A DNA stretch of 64,000 bases from Gemmatimonadaceae bacterium (GCA_020851035.1 JADZDM010000014.1:39626-103625), one strand, 5' to 3'. Shown: positions 35,735-44,243, counted from the stretch's first letter. The notes: generated by a model not told the origin, from the letters alone. Numbers and translations: made by a program.

Positions 35735-37191
35735 GGCGCGCGTCTGGTCTGCAGCGCGTTGACCTTCCGGCCGATGCACTGCCCCTGCACCATCCCGTCC
35801 ACCACGGCGGGCAGGTAGTGCACGCCGGCATACACGCGCGAGATGGCGACCTCGGCGCGCGCGGCGGAGAAGGTCGCGAACCGGCGCGGCGGCTGGCCGA
35901 TGTCCACCTGCGTCGAGTCGATGTACGGAATCGTGTCACCGAGCAGCCGGATCAGCACGTCCACCGCGGCACCCGACTGCACCGAGTGTCCCGACGTGTA
36001 CTCCGGGAAGGGCGGCGTGGGGATCACGGTCTGGTACGAGGGGTCGAGCACGCGCCGCACCCACACCTCGGGACGCACCACGTTCGACCGGTACTTCTCG
36101 CGCCAGCATCCGATGAAGGCATCGGCGATCGCGATCGACGTGAGCGCGTAGAGTTCCGCCGCAGCGTCGGCGCCCAGCTGCCGCCGCGCGACCATCAGGT
36201 TCGCGACGCTGATCCAGTGGAAGCCCGGCGTGCCCGTGGCCACCGGATTGTCGGCCCAGAACAGCGCCACCTGCTTCTGGTCCGGCGTGAGGGCCTTCAC
36301 GCTGTCGTGGAACTGCTCACCCATCGTCCGGAACGCCGACCCCGGCGCCTCCGAATACGGCGGCAGCGGCGGCGGCGCGCACTCGTCACCCGACGTGAGC
36401 ACGAACGGGCGCAGCACGCCCCAGTACGGCTCCGTCGGCTTCATCGGGTTGAAGGTCGGCAGCGTGGTCGGGCCATCGGCGCGCGGACGGTTGGTGAACG
36501 TGCCCTTGTCGGTCGCCGTCTCGACGTCCTCGCGCACGTTCGGGTTGTCGAGCAACACCACGTCGGACTGGTTCGAGAGCGTCTGCGGGACGAACTGCGC
36601 CACCGTCGACGTGTTCATCCACTCCTCGCGCCGGCCGGACGGCTTCCAGGCGCGGCCCCGCGTGGCGAAGAAGCTGTCCCGCGCGGCCCAGTCGAGGATC
36701 GCAGCACCGATCGCGCGCCCATGTGCCAGCGAGCGTGCGCTGTCCGCCGCGCTCACACCGGCCCGCACCCGCGCCGCGACCTGCGCCGCCGCCAGCGAAT
36801 CGATCGTGCGACGCGTGCCCGGCAGTCCGTCGCGGAAGAGCGAGTCCATCACCACCCGCTCCGCTTCCGCTGCCGCGATCGGCCCATCCACTGCGTCGCC
36901 GGCGGGGAGCGCCGCGAAGCCGTTGAGCTGCCCGGACAACGAGCGAAGCCTGGACTGCGGATCCGCCGCGTAGCCCTCGTAGAGTGCGATCGATGCGTAG
37001 GCGGAGATCCGCGACGCCACCGGCGGTCCCAGTCGTTCGCTGCGGACGAAGGCCAGCGAGGTGCGCATCCACTGTGACACGAACTGCGGATCCACCGCCG
37101 GGCGCGCCTTCGTGCACCCGGCACCGACGGTGAGCAGCAGGATCACGCCGACGTGCCGCAGGATCGGCGCACCACGATGGATGGCAGGCAT
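35731..37191 (-). CDS. Vanadium-dependent haloperoxidase-like lipoprotein (PAP2 superfamily)
   Basis: A 486-residue protein with a lipoprotein-type signal (LLLTVGAGC). The vanadate/phosphate site of the PAP2/haloperoxidase superfamily is complete in order: Lys and Arg in REKYRSNVVRPE (K-x6-RP), the TSGHS loop, and ISRVYAGVHYLPAVVDG (SR-x5-H). Length and the all-helical N-terminal half fit the bacterial vanadium-dependent haloperoxidase-like group, often found beside FG-GAP/ASPIC proteins, as here with an ATGA overlap. It could be a haloperoxidase or an acid phosphatase; family membership alone does not decide between them. Envelope location follows from the signal. Confidence 0.85.
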   Translation of the reverse strand: MPAIHRGAPILRHVGVILLLTVGAGCTKARPAVDPQFVSQWMRTSLAFVRSERLGPPVASRISAYASIALYEGYAADPQSRLRSLSGQLNGFAALPAGDAVDGPIAAAEAERVVMDSLFRDGLPGTRRTIDSLAAAQVAARVRAGVSAADSARSLAHGRAIGAAILDWAARDSFFATRGRAWKPSGRREEWMNTSTVAQFVPQTLSNQSDVVLLDNPNVREDVETATDKGTFTNRPRADGPTTLPTFNPMKPTEPYWGVLRPFVLTSGDECAPPPLPPYSEAPGSAFRTMGEQFHDSVKALTPDQKQVALFWADNPVATGTPGFHWISVANLMVARRQLGADAAAELYALTSIAIADAFIGCWREKYRSNVVRPEVWVRRVLDPSYQTVIPTPPFPEYTSGHSVQSGAAVDVLIRLLGDTIPYIDSTQVDIGQPPRRFATFSAARAEVAISRVYAGVHYLPAVVDGMVQGQCIGRKVNALQTRRAP

Positions 37192-37283
37192 TGGGAGTGG
37201 CTCCAGGAAGACGGTCTCGCCCCGATTCTGAACGGTAGACTATTCCCGTTGGCTTGGACAGGCACGGCGGGTTAGCCTTCCGT

Positions 37284-38777
37284 ATGCATCGCACCACGTC
37301 CACGATCCGGCCCATCCGGGCGCTGCTGCTGCTCGCGTTGCTCACCGGCTGTGAAGGGTCGCCACGCAGCGCCGCCGCCGATGTCCCCGGCACCGATGTC
37401 AGGCAGATCCCGGAGTACCGCAAGGCGATCGTCCCCGACCTGATGATGCAGGCCGCCGATGCCGGCCGCGTGCTCGGTGACCGCAGCGCACCGGTCCGCC
37501 TGATGGTCGTGAGTGACTACCAGTGCGCCGAGTGCCGCACGTGGGCGGACTCGGTGTTGCCGGTGCTCCGGGCGGCGTACATCGATTCCGGGCGGGCACG
37601 CCTGACCTGGGTGCACTACCCGCTGCGCTCGCACCCGAACGCGGTGCGGGCCGCCAGTGCCGCGCTCTGCGCCAGCGCCCAGGGCCGCTTCTGGGAGGCC
37701 GGGGCACGGCTCTTCGCGCAGCAGGCGCTGTGGGGCGGCACCAAGGACGCGAACGTCGTGATCGACTCGCTCGTCGCCACCCCCGGCATCGATGCGTTCG
37801 CCCTCCACAACTGCATCGACAGCGGCCGGATGCTGCGCCAGATCCGCGGTGACATCGACTGGGCCGACACGGCACGCGCCGGCGCGCCGCTGACGGTGGT
37901 GCTGGGCACCCGGCGCATCCCGGCATCCGCCGGACTGCCGGTCCTGCGCGCCGCGATCGATTCCGCGCTCGGCCGGCGCGGAGCACCGGATACGCCAACG
38001 ACGAAGGGCCAGCTCCGGTGCACTGGAGCTGGCCCTTCGTCGTCGTGCCGGGGCGCCGTCAGGCCGGGCGCGTCACGGCGTGGCCGGTGCCGGTGTGGCC
38101 GGCGGTGCCGCCGCCGGGGCCGGCGTGGCCGATGGCGCGGTGAAGTCCACCGTCGGTGCCTCGCGCTTCGCGGCATCCGTCACCTCGAAGTACTCGCGCG
38201 GCTTGCTGCCGAGCACCTTCGCCGTCATCACCGCGGGAAACTTGCGGATGTACGCGTTGTACTCGTTCACCGCGTTGTTGTAGTCCGTGCGGCTCACGGC
38301 AATGCGGTTCTCGGTGCCGGTGAGCTCATCCTGCAGCCTCAGGAACTGGGCATCGCTCCGCAGCTGCGGGTAGCTGGTGACCAGCGTCATCATCGGCAGG
38401 ACGGCGCGCGACAGGGCGTCGTTGGCCTGCGCCAGCTCGGCCGGGTTGGCGCCGCCCGGGCGCGCCAGCGCGCCCGTGAGGCCGCGCTGGGCCTGCGCCA
38501 CGGCGATGAAGATGCTCGACTCCTGCGCCGCGAAGCCCTTCACCGTGGCCACCAGGTTCGGGATCAGGTCGGCGCGGCGCTGGAGCTGCACCTCGATCTC
38601 CTTCTGCGACTTCGCCGCCGACTCATCGAGCGACTGGATCGTGTTGTAGCCGCAGGCGCCGAGCGCCAACGGCAGGAGCATCACCGCGCGTCGCAGCCAT
38701 CGCGTCCGTGCGCTGCGCACTGGGTCGGGTCGAGCCATCGTCAAGTCACGCATCGTTTCGCTCTCTCGAAGATCTGA
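37284..38777 (+). CDS. DsbA/thioredoxin-like lipoprotein whose frame has no stop before the terminator
   Basis: The recognisable protein is residues 1-235 (to about 37990). It has a lipobox signal (LLLLALLTGC), then a thioredoxin-fold domain with the active site YQCAEC, the segment PLRSHPNAVRAASAALCASAQ, and the cis-Pro region GAPLTVVLG. It is a clear paralog of the DsbA-like protein at 40558-41244, which ends at the equivalent point. Here no stop codon follows: the frame runs through the hairpin at 37998-38043 and antisense through all of lemA to TGA 38775-38777 (497 codons). The extra 260 residues are Arg/His/Gly-rich shadow sequence. Either the stop has been lost, or the natural message ends without one. 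Confidence 0.7.
   Translation: MHRTTSTIRPIRALLLLALLTGCEGSPRSAAADVPGTDVRQIPEYRKAIVPDLMMQAADAGRVLGDRSAPVRLMVVSDYQCAECRTWADSVLPVLRAAYIDSGRARLTWVHYPLRSHPNAVRAASAALCASAQGRFWEAGARLFAQQALWGGTKDANVVIDSLVATPGIDAFALHNCIDSGRMLRQIRGDIDWADTARAGAPLTVVLGTRRIPASAGLPVLRAAIDSALGRRGAPDTPTTKGQLRCTGAGPSSSCRGAVRPGASRRGRCRCGRRCRRRGRRGRWRGEVHRRCLALRGIRHLEVLARLAAEHLRRHHRGKLADVRVVLVHRVVVVRAAHGNAVLGAGELILQPQELGIAPQLRVAGDQRHHRQDGARQGVVGLRQLGRVGAARARQRAREAALGLRHGDEDARLLRREALHRGHQVRDQVGAALELHLDLLLRLRRRLIERLDRVVAAGAERQRQEHHRASQPSRPCAAHWVGSSHRQVTHRFALSKI
37998..38043. terminator. Strong bidirectional terminator hairpin
   Basis: The arms 37998-38016 and 38025-38043 pair perfectly over 19 bp (left arm begins ACGACGAAGGGCCAGCTCC), with an 8-base loop GGTGCACT that can close further. 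It lies at the convergence of the DsbA-like gene and lemA. The DsbA-like reading frame is still open across it. Confidence 0.8.
38073..38753 (-). CDS. lemA: LemA-family lipoprotein
   Basis: A 226-residue LemA family protein. The signal MLLPLALGACG has a lipobox (unlike most LemA proteins, which use a plain N-terminal helix), followed by the conserved YNTIQSLDE and QLQRRADLIPNLVATVKGFA blocks, then SYPQLRSDAQFLRLQDELTG and RTDYNNAVNEYNAYIRKFP. The last 30 residues are Ala/Pro-rich. ATG 38753 was chosen as the first Met before the signal; the frame is open a little further upstream. LemA and TPM-domain proteins are often encoded together, as here, and are thought to act at the envelope; the biochemical role is not established. 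Confidence 0.92.
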   Translation of the reverse strand: MRDLTMARPDPVRSARTRWLRRAVMLLPLALGACGYNTIQSLDESAAKSQKEIEVQLQRRADLIPNLVATVKGFAAQESSIFIAVAQAQRGLTGALARPGGANPAELAQANDALSRAVLPMMTLVTSYPQLRSDAQFLRLQDELTGTENRIAVSRTDYNNAVNEYNAYIRKFPAVMTAKVLGSKPREYFEVTDAAKREAPTVDFTAPSATPAPAAAPPATPAPATP

Positions 38778-38825
38778 AGTGAACGGCGCTGCCTGACGCA
38801 GCACCGGGGACCGCGACGGCCGACG

Positions 38826-39599
38826 CTAGACCGCGGCGGACGCCGACCGCGTGGACCCACCCACGCGGTTCAGGTACGCCACCAGGCGCCCCATCGCATC
38901 CAGCACGCCAAGCAGGACCGGCGTCACATCCGTCAAAGGAATCTGCACGTCGGTACGCGCATGCTGCACCAGCCGATCGAATGGCCGGGCATCGAACCCG
39001 GCCAGCGCCGCGACGTCGCGGCTGAGCTGCCGGTAGTCCATCGCGGGTGGCTGGCCTGCCACCCGCGACACCCCCCGGAACAGCACCATCAGCGTGGACA
39101 GCCCGTTCACCAGCATCTGCAACTGGTGCCGCTGGTTGTCCCCCACCGCCATCACCGCCCGGCGCAGCTGGAGCAGCTTGCCCATCGCCTCCCGCTCCAC
39201 GTGCAGTCGCAGGTCCTCGGCGTCCACCGCAACGCCGGCGAACGGCGGATCCCCCACCAGCACCTGGTGGCGGTGCAGGATGTCCGCGTACTCCATCGCG
39301 AAGATGTCCGCGCTCGAGCGCCACTCGTCCAGCGTGAGCAGCAGCGGCGGCGGGTTGCCGGCCGCCGTCCACTTCTGCACCGCCGCCGCCTTCCGGATCA
39401 GCAGGTCCAGCGGCAGCGCATCGACGATCACGAGCAGGTTCGTGTCGGACTGGTGCGGGAGCACCTCTCCCGCCACCGCCGACCCGAACTTCAGCACCAC
39501 CCGCAGCGTGTCACCGAAGACACGCTCGAGCTCGGTGACGAGTTCGCCGATCGCGATCGAACTCGCCTCCTCCGTGGCCTGCATCACTGAAGTCGTCAC
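38826..39599 (-). CDS. Nucleotidyltransferase-like protein
   Basis: A 257-residue cytoplasmic protein. Residues 15-65 look like a minimal nucleotidyltransferase active-site region: VVLKFGSAVAGEVLPHQSDT then NLLVIVDAL, i.e. GS followed by a D-x-[DN] stretch in which the usual second Asp is Asn. The C-terminal 150 residues are helical (LRRAVMAVGDNQRHQLQMLV). GTG 39599 overlaps the TPM gene stop as GTGA; ATG 39584 is an alternative. It is sandwiched between TPM and LemA genes in one apparent operon. The imperfect metal-binding pair means it may be inactive or bind nucleotide without transfer. Confidence 0.65.
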   Translation of the reverse strand: MTTSVMQATEEASSIAIGELVTELERVFGDTLRVVLKFGSAVAGEVLPHQSDTNLLVIVDALPLDLLIRKAAAVQKWTAAGNPPPLLLTLDEWRSSADIFAMEYADILHRHQVLVGDPPFAGVAVDAEDLRLHVEREAMGKLLQLRRAVMAVGDNQRHQLQMLVNGLSTLMVLFRGVSRVAGQPPAMDYRQLSRDVAALAGFDARPFDRLVQHARTDVQIPLTDVTPVLLGVLDAMGRLVAYLNRVGGSTRSASAAV

Positions 39600-40417
39600 C
39601 AGCTCGATCCTCCGCCGCCGCCGCTGAAACCGCCACCCCCGCCGAACCCGCCGAATCCGCCACCTCCTCCACCACCGCCGCCGCCCCAGCCACCACCGCT
39701 GCCCCAGCCGCCGCCACCGATGTTCGGCAGGACGACCGGGATGAACCCGCCACCCCCGCCACCGCCACGCCCGCCGCGCCCGCCGCGACCCGCGCTCGAC
39801 AGGAGGAAGATGATCACCATGATGATCAGGAACACCACCAGCGGACTGACCTGGATCTCCGGCGCCTGTTGCACACGGCGCCGCGGCACCAGCGTCGTGT
39901 CGAGCGCGAACCCGAACTCCGCGGCATAGTGCTGCGCCACCCGCACCGTCACCAGCGACAGCCCGCGGGCGTAGTCCTGCTCGCGGAAGTACGGCACCGC
40001 CTCCCGGCAGATCTCGCCCGACATCCCGTCGGTGATGAAGCCTTCACTGCCCTGCCCGACCTCGATCCGGCAGGCGCCGCGACCGCTCGTGTTCGTCTCC
40101 TTCGGCACGAGCAGGATCACCACGCCGGCATTCCGTGCCCGTGACCCCACGGCGTCGTTCGCGCCGACCTTCCAGGTCCGGGCGATCTCCAGCGCCACGT
40201 CGGCCGCCTCACGGTTGCCGAGATCCGCCATCGTCACGACCGCGATCTCGCCGCCGCTCTTGGCCTTCACGTCCTCGGCGATGCGCGTCAGCAGCGTGAC
40301 GCGATCGGCAGGCAGGATGCCCGCGAAGTCGTTGACGTACCCCACCGGGGTCGCCGGGATCGCCACGCCCTGGAACAGGGCAAACACGCCGGCGACCAGC
40401 GCCGAGAGAAAGTGCAT
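39596..40417 (-). CDS. TPM-domain membrane protein with Gly-rich tail
   Basis: A 273-residue protein: signal peptide (LSALVAGVFALFQGVAIPA), then a TPM (YgcG/Psb32-type) domain beginning GYVNDFAGILPADRVTLLTR with EIAVVTMADLG and the typical RGACRIEVGQGSEGFITD and YARGLSLVTVRVAQ. One transmembrane helix (PLVVFLIIMVIIFLLSSA) is followed by about 65 residues of nearly pure Gly with Phe/Ser/Trp. This is the standard layout of the family found with LemA. It is first in a three-gene operon with the nucleotidyltransferase-like protein and LemA. Function unproven; an envelope quality-control role has been suggested for relatives. Confidence 0.88.
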   Translation of the reverse strand: MHFLSALVAGVFALFQGVAIPATPVGYVNDFAGILPADRVTLLTRIAEDVKAKSGGEIAVVTMADLGNREAADVALEIARTWKVGANDAVGSRARNAGVVILLVPKETNTSGRGACRIEVGQGSEGFITDGMSGEICREAVPYFREQDYARGLSLVTVRVAQHYAAEFGFALDTTLVPRRRVQQAPEIQVSPLVVFLIIMVIIFLLSSAGRGGRGGRGGGGGGGFIPVVLPNIGGGGWGSGGGWGGGGGGGGGGFGGFGGGGGFSGGGGGSSW

Positions 40418-40441
40418 CGACTGGGTTTGAGGTGACGCTGA

Positions 40442-40472
40442 ATAATACGCCGCAGTCGCCGGGAAGTGTCAG
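40442..40472 (-). promoter_or_regulatory. Candidate sigma70-type promoter for the TPM operon
   Basis: On the minus strand, CTGACA (40467-40472) and TATTAT (40442-40447) each match the -35 and -10 consensus at five of six positions, with a 19-bp spacer (slightly long). The predicted start would be about 18 bases before ATG 40417. It lies in the 140-bp divergent gap with the DsbA-like gene. Confidence 0.45.
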
Positions 40473-40557
40473 GCGCGCGGGATCCGCCACGCGGCACCGG
40501 TGCCGTCGGAGCGCCCGCCGGCAGTAACTTCCAGCTCCTTCCAGACCCCACGCGACC

Positions 40558-41244
40558 ATGACCGTCCGCCTCCTGCTCGGCGCCCTCGCCACCCTGGCCC
40601 TGACTGCCTGCGCCCGCACCGCCGAGAGCGCAACGCCGGCCAGCCCGGCCATCACCTATGGGCCGGACTCCGCCACGGTCGTGATGGACACGGCACTCCT
40701 CCGCAAGGCGGATCTCGGCCGGATCACCGGTGACTCCACCGCGAAGGTCATCGTGCTCGAGGTCAGCGACTTCCAGTGCCCGTACTGCAAGGTCTTCCAC
40801 GACTCCACGTACTCCCTCCTTCGCAGTGCCTACGTGGACAACGGCAAGGTCCGCATGGCGTACGTCAACCTCCCCCTCCGCGGCCACCGCAACGCCTGGC
40901 CCGCCGCCGAGGCGGCGATGTGCGCCTCGGTGCAGGGAAAGTTCTGGACGATGCACGACTCGCTGTTCGACGCCCAGCCGCGCTGGGAGGACATCGCGAA
41001 GCCGGACACGATGTTCGCACGGTTCGCGCGCACCCTGGCACTCGACGAGAAGGGCTACGCTTCGTGCATGACCACGCACGCCACGCGGCCGCTGATCGCC
41101 AGTGACGCCGAGCGGTCCTCCAGCGCCGGCATCAGCGGCACGCCGGCCTTCATCATCGGCGACAGCCTGCTCAGCGGCGCCTATCCGTTCGCCGACTTCC
41201 GCCGCGTGATCGACGCCAACCTCGCGGCGTCGGCGCCGCGCTGA
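40558..41244 (+). CDS. DsbA-family thiol oxidoreductase lipoprotein
   Basis: A 228-residue envelope thioredoxin-fold protein. The lipobox is LALTAC (Cys about residue 17). The thioredoxin active site is FQCPYCKVFHDS, followed by LPLRGHRNAWPAAEAAMCAS and the cis-Pro loop SGTPAFIIGDSLLSGAY, the layout of DsbA/BdbD proteins with an inserted helical domain. An additional Cys (YASCMTTHA) in that insertion is common in this group. It probably forms or rearranges disulfides in exported proteins; this window encodes several with paired cysteines. It is paralogous to the protein starting at 37284, whose active site is CAEC. Confidence 0.9.
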   Translation: MTVRLLLGALATLALTACARTAESATPASPAITYGPDSATVVMDTALLRKADLGRITGDSTAKVIVLEVSDFQCPYCKVFHDSTYSLLRSAYVDNGKVRMAYVNLPLRGHRNAWPAAEAAMCASVQGKFWTMHDSLFDAQPRWEDIAKPDTMFARFARTLALDEKGYASCMTTHATRPLIASDAERSSSAGISGTPAFIIGDSLLSGAYPFADFRRVIDANLAASAPR

Positions 41245-41302
41245 CGCCCCGCCGTCCAGCACCGCCGCCCGTGCTCCGCATGCACAACGGCGCGGTGGTG
41301 CC

Positions 41303-42616
41303 GTGAATCCCCTCCTGCGGGCGCTCTACGGTGGGGCGGGGCTGCTGGCGCGCGGCGTGGTGGCAACGGGGTGGCCCGGCGACGGCAAGCTGGCCCGCAG
41401 CGTGGCCGCACGCCGCGGGCTGGGCGCCCGGTACCGCGACTTCGCGACCAATGGACGTGACCGCAGCCGCCCGCTGGCCTGGTTCCACGCCCCGAGCGTG
41501 GGCGAGGGCCTGCAGGCCACACCCGTCATGGCGGAGTTGCGCACCAGGTTCCCGGGCGTGCAGCAGGCCTACACCCACTTCTCGCCGAGCGCCGCCGCCT
41601 TCGCCGCGCGGACCGGTGCCGACTTCCACGACTACCTGCCGTTCGACGGCGCCGCCGAGATGGCCGGCGCCATCGAGGCACTGTCGCCGTCGGCGCTCGT
41701 CTTCAGCAAGCTCGATGTCTGGCCGGTGCTGGTGGAACAAGCATCCCGACGGGGCGTCGCACTCGGGATGATCAGCGCGACGATCGCGGCAACCAGCGGC
41801 CGACGCGGCGGCCTGGCCGCCGCGATCGCACGCGATGCCTACGGCGCCCTGCAGGCCGTCGGCGCCATCGACCACGCCGACGCGGCACGGCTGGTCGACA
41901 TCGGTGTTCGCGAGTCGGTGATCCAGGTCACGGGTGACACGCGCTACGACCAGGTGTGGGCCCGCGCCCTGCACGCGGCACGCACGGCGCCCACGCTCGA
42001 CCGGTTCCGCACGACGGCGCGCCTCACCTGCGTCGCCGGCTCCACCTGGCCCGCCGACGATGCCGTGCTGCTCGAGGCATGGCGCCAGCTCACGGCAATC
42101 CACCCGGGTCGCCTCCGCCTGATCATCGCGCCGCACGAACCAACGCCGGCACACCTCCAGCCGGTGGAAGCGTGGGCGCGCGGGTGCGGCCTCACGTGCC
42201 TGCGCCTGGATGCGCACGGCGACGAATCGGCCGACGTGGTGCTGGTGGACCGCGTGGGAGTGCTCGGCGAGCTCTACTCCGTTGCCGACATCGCCTTCGT
42301 GGGTGGTGGCTTCCACGGCGCCGGGTTGCACTCGGTGCTCGAACCGGCGGCGTTCGGCGCGCCGGTGGTCTTCGGCCCACGGCACACGGCCAGCCGCGAT
42401 GCAGGCCTGCTCATCAGCGCCGGCGGCGCCACACCGGTCACGGATGCCCGGTCGCTGACCACCGTGCTCACCGGATGGCTCGATCCCGCGCACGACGGGG
42501 CTCGCACCACCGCGGGCGCACACGCGCGCACACTCGTGGAACGTGGCCGTGGCGCCGCGACGCGATCAACGGACCTGGTGGCCGGACTGCTCGAACGTGC
42601 CGCGCCGCGCGCCTAG
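41303..42616 (+). CDS. waaA: 3-deoxy-D-manno-octulosonic acid (Kdo) transferase
   Basis: Glycosyltransferase (437 residues) that adds Kdo from CMP-Kdo to lipid A precursor at the inner membrane, implying an LPS-bearing outer membrane. The short N-terminal hydrophobic stretch is followed by HAPSVGEGLQATPVM, where the Glu of SVGE corresponds to the proposed catalytic base. THFSPSAAAFA, GDTRYDQVWARA and GGGFHGAGLHSVLEPAAFG, a variant of the usual GGHNxLEPA block with LHS in place of HN, complete the family pattern. Starts at GTG 41303. Its TAG stop shares the CTAG tetramer with the stop of the opposing gene. Confidence 0.92.
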   Translation: MNPLLRALYGGAGLLARGVVATGWPGDGKLARSVAARRGLGARYRDFATNGRDRSRPLAWFHAPSVGEGLQATPVMAELRTRFPGVQQAYTHFSPSAAAFAARTGADFHDYLPFDGAAEMAGAIEALSPSALVFSKLDVWPVLVEQASRRGVALGMISATIAATSGRRGGLAAAIARDAYGALQAVGAIDHADAARLVDIGVRESVIQVTGDTRYDQVWARALHAARTAPTLDRFRTTARLTCVAGSTWPADDAVLLEAWRQLTAIHPGRLRLIIAPHEPTPAHLQPVEAWARGCGLTCLRLDAHGDESADVVLVDRVGVLGELYSVADIAFVGGGFHGAGLHSVLEPAAFGAPVVFGPRHTASRDAGLLISAGGATPVTDARSLTTVLTGWLDPAHDGARTTAGAHARTLVERGRGAATRSTDLVAGLLERAAPRA

Positions 42617-43203
42617 GGGCAGGCCACCCACGCTGCTTCGCCATCCGCGGCGAGATGCATGCCCGACGTGACCGTGATCGCATAGGTGGGCCCCGCGGCG
42701 ACCTCCCACGTCAGCTGCACCGCCGTTCCCGGCGCGCCCTTCGTCCAGGTTCGGCTCCCGCGCTGCGGCACGAACAGGTACGCCGGCTCGCCCTGCAGCG
42801 TCGAACAGCGGTCGGCGGCCCCACCCCGCACCTGCACCAGCTGGCGCGTGAGCACCTGCACCCGTGCACGGAGCGTCACCGTGTCCGCCACGGACTCGAC
42901 ATAGCTGGCGGCGCGCAGCCGCGTGACGCTGTCACGGCCCGACGCGGCCGGCCCGAGGAAGAGGCGCACCACGTGCGCCGGCGTGAAGCGCATGGTGTGC
43001 TCCAACGGTGCCCGTCCCACCGGCAGCGGCCACGCGGCATGGACTGCGGTCGCCGGAGCACCCAGGGCGGCCGTCGCCCGCAGGAAGGTCTCGAACGCGG
43101 CGGATGCCGCGCCGGGCGCGGCCGCACCCTGGGCTCCCGCGGTGGCCACCACCGCGCACGCCGCGACGATGGCAGCCATCGCACGACGGATGACGTTCTG
43201 CAT
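42613..43203 (-). CDS. Hypothetical secreted protein
   Basis: A 196-residue protein with a clear signal peptide (MAAIVAACAVVATAGAQG) and ATG 43203 preceded by GGAGG five bases upstream. The mature part has two Cys (DRCSTLQG and WVACP at the C-terminus) that could form a disulfide, and alternating hydrophobic stretches typical of a beta-rich domain (TVTLRARVQVLTRQLVQV, YAITVTSGMHLA). No family recognised. It ends head-on against waaA with overlapping stop codons; the lipoprotein gene upstream starts about 1 kb away on the same strand. Confidence 0.75.
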   Translation of the reverse strand: MQNVIRRAMAAIVAACAVVATAGAQGAAAPGAASAAFETFLRATAALGAPATAVHAAWPLPVGRAPLEHTMRFTPAHVVRLFLGPAASGRDSVTRLRAASYVESVADTVTLRARVQVLTRQLVQVRGGAADRCSTLQGEPAYLFVPQRGSRTWTKGAPGTAVQLTWEVAAGPTYAITVTSGMHLAADGEAAWVACP

Positions 43204-43301
43204 GGTTTCCTCCGTTCCAGTGTGACGGGCGCGCGCGATGCTCCGCGCACCCGTGCCCATTCTTGTCTGGCGCGTCATCGCGCCGTCATCGCAGTCCGGC
43301 G

Positions 43302-44243
43302 TCAGTAGTCGTACCAGCCCGGCGGCAGCCCGCCCCCGGGCTCGGGGGCCGGCGGTGGTGCACCGCCGGGTGTGGAGCCTGTGGCCTGCTGGTACGGATC
43401 GGTGATGCGGATGCGCCCACCGGGAATCGAACTGAAGACCAGTGTGCCGCAATCGGTGGTGTGGTCGGACGCCGCCATCGCCGCGCCGAACGAGCCGTTC
43501 CGGCCGAACTGCAGCCCGCGCATCGGCAGCCAGGCGAACTCCGCCTCCGCGAACGCCGACACGAGGTCGATCACCAGGCGCAGCGTCTCGTTGTTCAGCA
43601 GGTACCAGTGCGGGTTGCTGCTGAAATTGCGGTACAGCAGGCAGCCGTAGATGCCCCCTGCCAGCTGCTCGGACTCGGCCGGCGCGAGCGCATAGTCGTT
43701 CGCGCGGATCTTCGCGCGAGCCTTGTTCCCCAGGATCGGCTCCGCGAACACCTGGTTGATCACGGATCCCACCGTCGGGTACCGGTCCGGGAACACCCGC
43801 AGGTACTCCTCCGCCTTCGCCAGCAGGATGCGCCGCTCGCGGGGAGAGAGCGACCCCCAGAACTCGGTGTCCACGCCGGCAGGAGCCGGCACGAAGTCGC
43901 TCGTCGCCACCGACAGCGTCTCCGCCGCGTAGTACACTTGCGGTGAGTTGAGGCACGAGGCGCGTTCGGCCCCTGACCCCATCGGGAACCGCATCGCCTG
44001 CATCACGTCGAACGGCAACCCGAAGCCGGTCGGGTAGCTTGCCGTCACCGTGATCGTCGGCAGGCCGTACGCCGGGAAATCCAGCGAGCGCGGCGCCCGG
44101 CTGGCCAGCACACCCATGCAGTCACCGATCGCCGCCGAGACCATCGGGGCACCGCCGCTGCGCGGCGCCACCGGACCATCCTGACACGCCGTCAGTGCCA
44201 CGGCACAGACGACGAGCACCGCTCCCGCATGCGTATGTCGCAT
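43302..44243 (-). CDS. Hypothetical lipoprotein
   Basis: A 313-residue lipoprotein: signal VLVVCAVALTAC with lipobox, and ATG 44243 preceded by GGAGGT at good spacing. The mature protein contains four scattered Cys (IGDCMGV, ASCLNSP, YGCLLYR, TDCGTLV) and a helical middle (SPRERRILLAKAEEYLRVFP). The last 30 residues are Pro/Gly-rich (GGAPPPAPEPGGGLPPG). No domain family was recognised. A perfect 11-bp inverted repeat at 44307-44333 lies about 65 bp upstream of the start. Confidence 0.75.
   Translation of the reverse strand: MRHTHAGAVLVVCAVALTACQDGPVAPRSGGAPMVSAAIGDCMGVLASRAPRSLDFPAYGLPTITVTASYPTGFGLPFDVMQAMRFPMGSGAERASCLNSPQVYYAAETLSVATSDFVPAPAGVDTEFWGSLSPRERRILLAKAEEYLRVFPDRYPTVGSVINQVFAEPILGNKARAKIRANDYALAPAESEQLAGGIYGCLLYRNFSSNPHWYLLNNETLRLVIDLVSAFAEAEFAWLPMRGLQFGRNGSFGAAMAASDHTTDCGTLVFSSIPGGRIRITDPYQQATGSTPGGAPPPAPEPGGGLPPGWYDY

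Noticed and set aside
35731..37191. A natural-product halogenation cluster built around the haloperoxidase-like gene
   Set aside because: No polyketide, peptide or terpene biosynthesis genes are nearby; neighbours are envelope proteins. The enzyme may equally be a phosphatase-like member of the superfamily.
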